A stretch of DNA of 5,516 bases from Casp-actino8 sp041159745 (lineage in GTDB: Bacteria; Actinomycetota; Acidimicrobiia; Acidimicrobiales; Ilumatobacteraceae). Position numbers and translations under genes: made by a program. The DNA is taken from contig JBEAXP010000171.1 in the NCBI GenBank assembly GCA_041159745.1, positions 1-5,516 of the forward strand, read 5' to 3'. The notes beneath the pieces were generated by a model. The model was not told the DNA's origin and made no database searches. It saw nothing but the letters and a program-made list of their open reading frames with translations. Shown one piece after another: positions 5,341 to 5,516 of this stretch (its first letter is position 1; each line of letters begins with the position of its first letter).

Positions 5341-5516
5341 TCACGATCGAACCGAGTCGGCGACGACTCGGCGGTACAGCGCGACCATGCGTGCCGCGGT
5401 GTTCGCCCACGAGAACTCGCCGACTCGATCCCGGCCGGCCGAGACGAGACGCGCGCGTTCGGCGTCGTCCTCGACGGCCCGCGAAAGGGCGGCGGCGAGT
5501 CGGTCGATGTCGAGGG
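5341..5516 (-). CDS. Glycosyltransferase family 4-like, C-terminal end only (5' part outside window)
   Basis: Read on the minus strand from 5514 to the TGA at 5343-5341, the frame gives 57 residues. They begin L-D-I-D-R-L-A-A-A-L, continue through DDAERARLVSAGRDRV and end with EFSWANTAARMVALYRRVV. This matches the last helices of GT4 glycosyltransferases: an AL-x-x-x-L-x-D type helix, an A/G-R-x-R-V turn, then F-S-W-x-x-T-A-x-x-x-x-x-x-Y. The catalytic domains lie outside the window, so donor and acceptor are unknown. The stop is 10 bp before the cofD start on the same strand, so it likely leads the F420 genes in one transcript. It differs in sequence from the glycosyltransferase at the left edge. 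Confidence 0.8.
   Translation of the reverse strand, partial: LDIDRLAAALSRAVEDDAERARLVSAGRDRVGEFSWANTAARMVALYRRVVADSVRS
5352..5371 (-). other. 8-bp perfect hairpin near the 3' end of the glycosyltransferase gene, upstream of cofD
   Basis: CCGAGTCG (5352-5359) and CGACTCGG (5364-5371) are exact inverted repeats with a 4-nt loop. In the minus-strand message the stem ends 8 bases before the glycosyltransferase stop and about 21 bases before the cofD start. There is no following T-run, so it is not a canonical terminator. It could be a processing, stability or partial attenuation element, or a chance product of GC-rich coding sequence. Confidence 0.35.

Overview
The window is GC-rich (roughly two-thirds G+C), densely coding, and uses GTG starts and TGA stops. 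All seven reading frames that end in the window end in TGA. It carries two coenzyme F420 biosynthesis genes (cofD/fbiA and cofE/fbiB types) next to a mycobacterial-ManB-like sugar nucleotidyltransferase. This points to an actinobacterium. The exported His-motif protein and the leaderless TANNNT promoter make an Acidimicrobiia-like lineage my best guess, but that is inference, not proof.

Layout, left to right. Bases 1-746 (+) hold the 3' part of a family-4-like glycosyltransferase whose N-terminal half lies outside the window. A 48-bp gap (747-794) holds a perfect 12-bp palindrome and a TANNNT -10 element placed for a leaderless GTG start. From there runs a tight three-gene (+) operon. It encodes a membrane-anchored extracytoplasmic protein of unknown function with three HxH motifs and a Thr/Ala/Pro tail (795-1682), a GDP-mannose-pyrophosphorylase-type nucleotidyltransferase with a left-handed beta-helix tail (1682-2686), and an extended-SDR sugar epimerase/dehydratase homologue that appears to lack its YxxxK catalytic pair (2688-3617). 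It then meets, across only 7 bp, a convergent (-) cluster: cofE (3625-4365), overlapping cofD (4362-5330), preceded by the C-terminal end of another glycosyltransferase (5341-5516, running off the window).

Functionally the (+) side looks like cell-envelope glycan precursor supply and assembly, with an exported protein in the same transcript. The (-) side makes F420: CofD/FbiA joins the phospho-containing moiety to Fo, and CofE adds the gamma-glutamate tail. From memory, a nucleotidyltransferase gene convergent to fbiA-fbiB also occurs in mycobacteria (the Rv3261-Rv3264c region), so the core arrangement is probably an ancestral actinobacterial neighbourhood. The distinctive points are the degenerate SDR, the uncharacterised HxH protein, and a CofE that stops where the two-domain mycobacterial FbiB would continue into its reductase domain. 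I see no mobile element, CRISPR array, tRNA or rRNA, and no gene-free stretch longer than about 50 bases.
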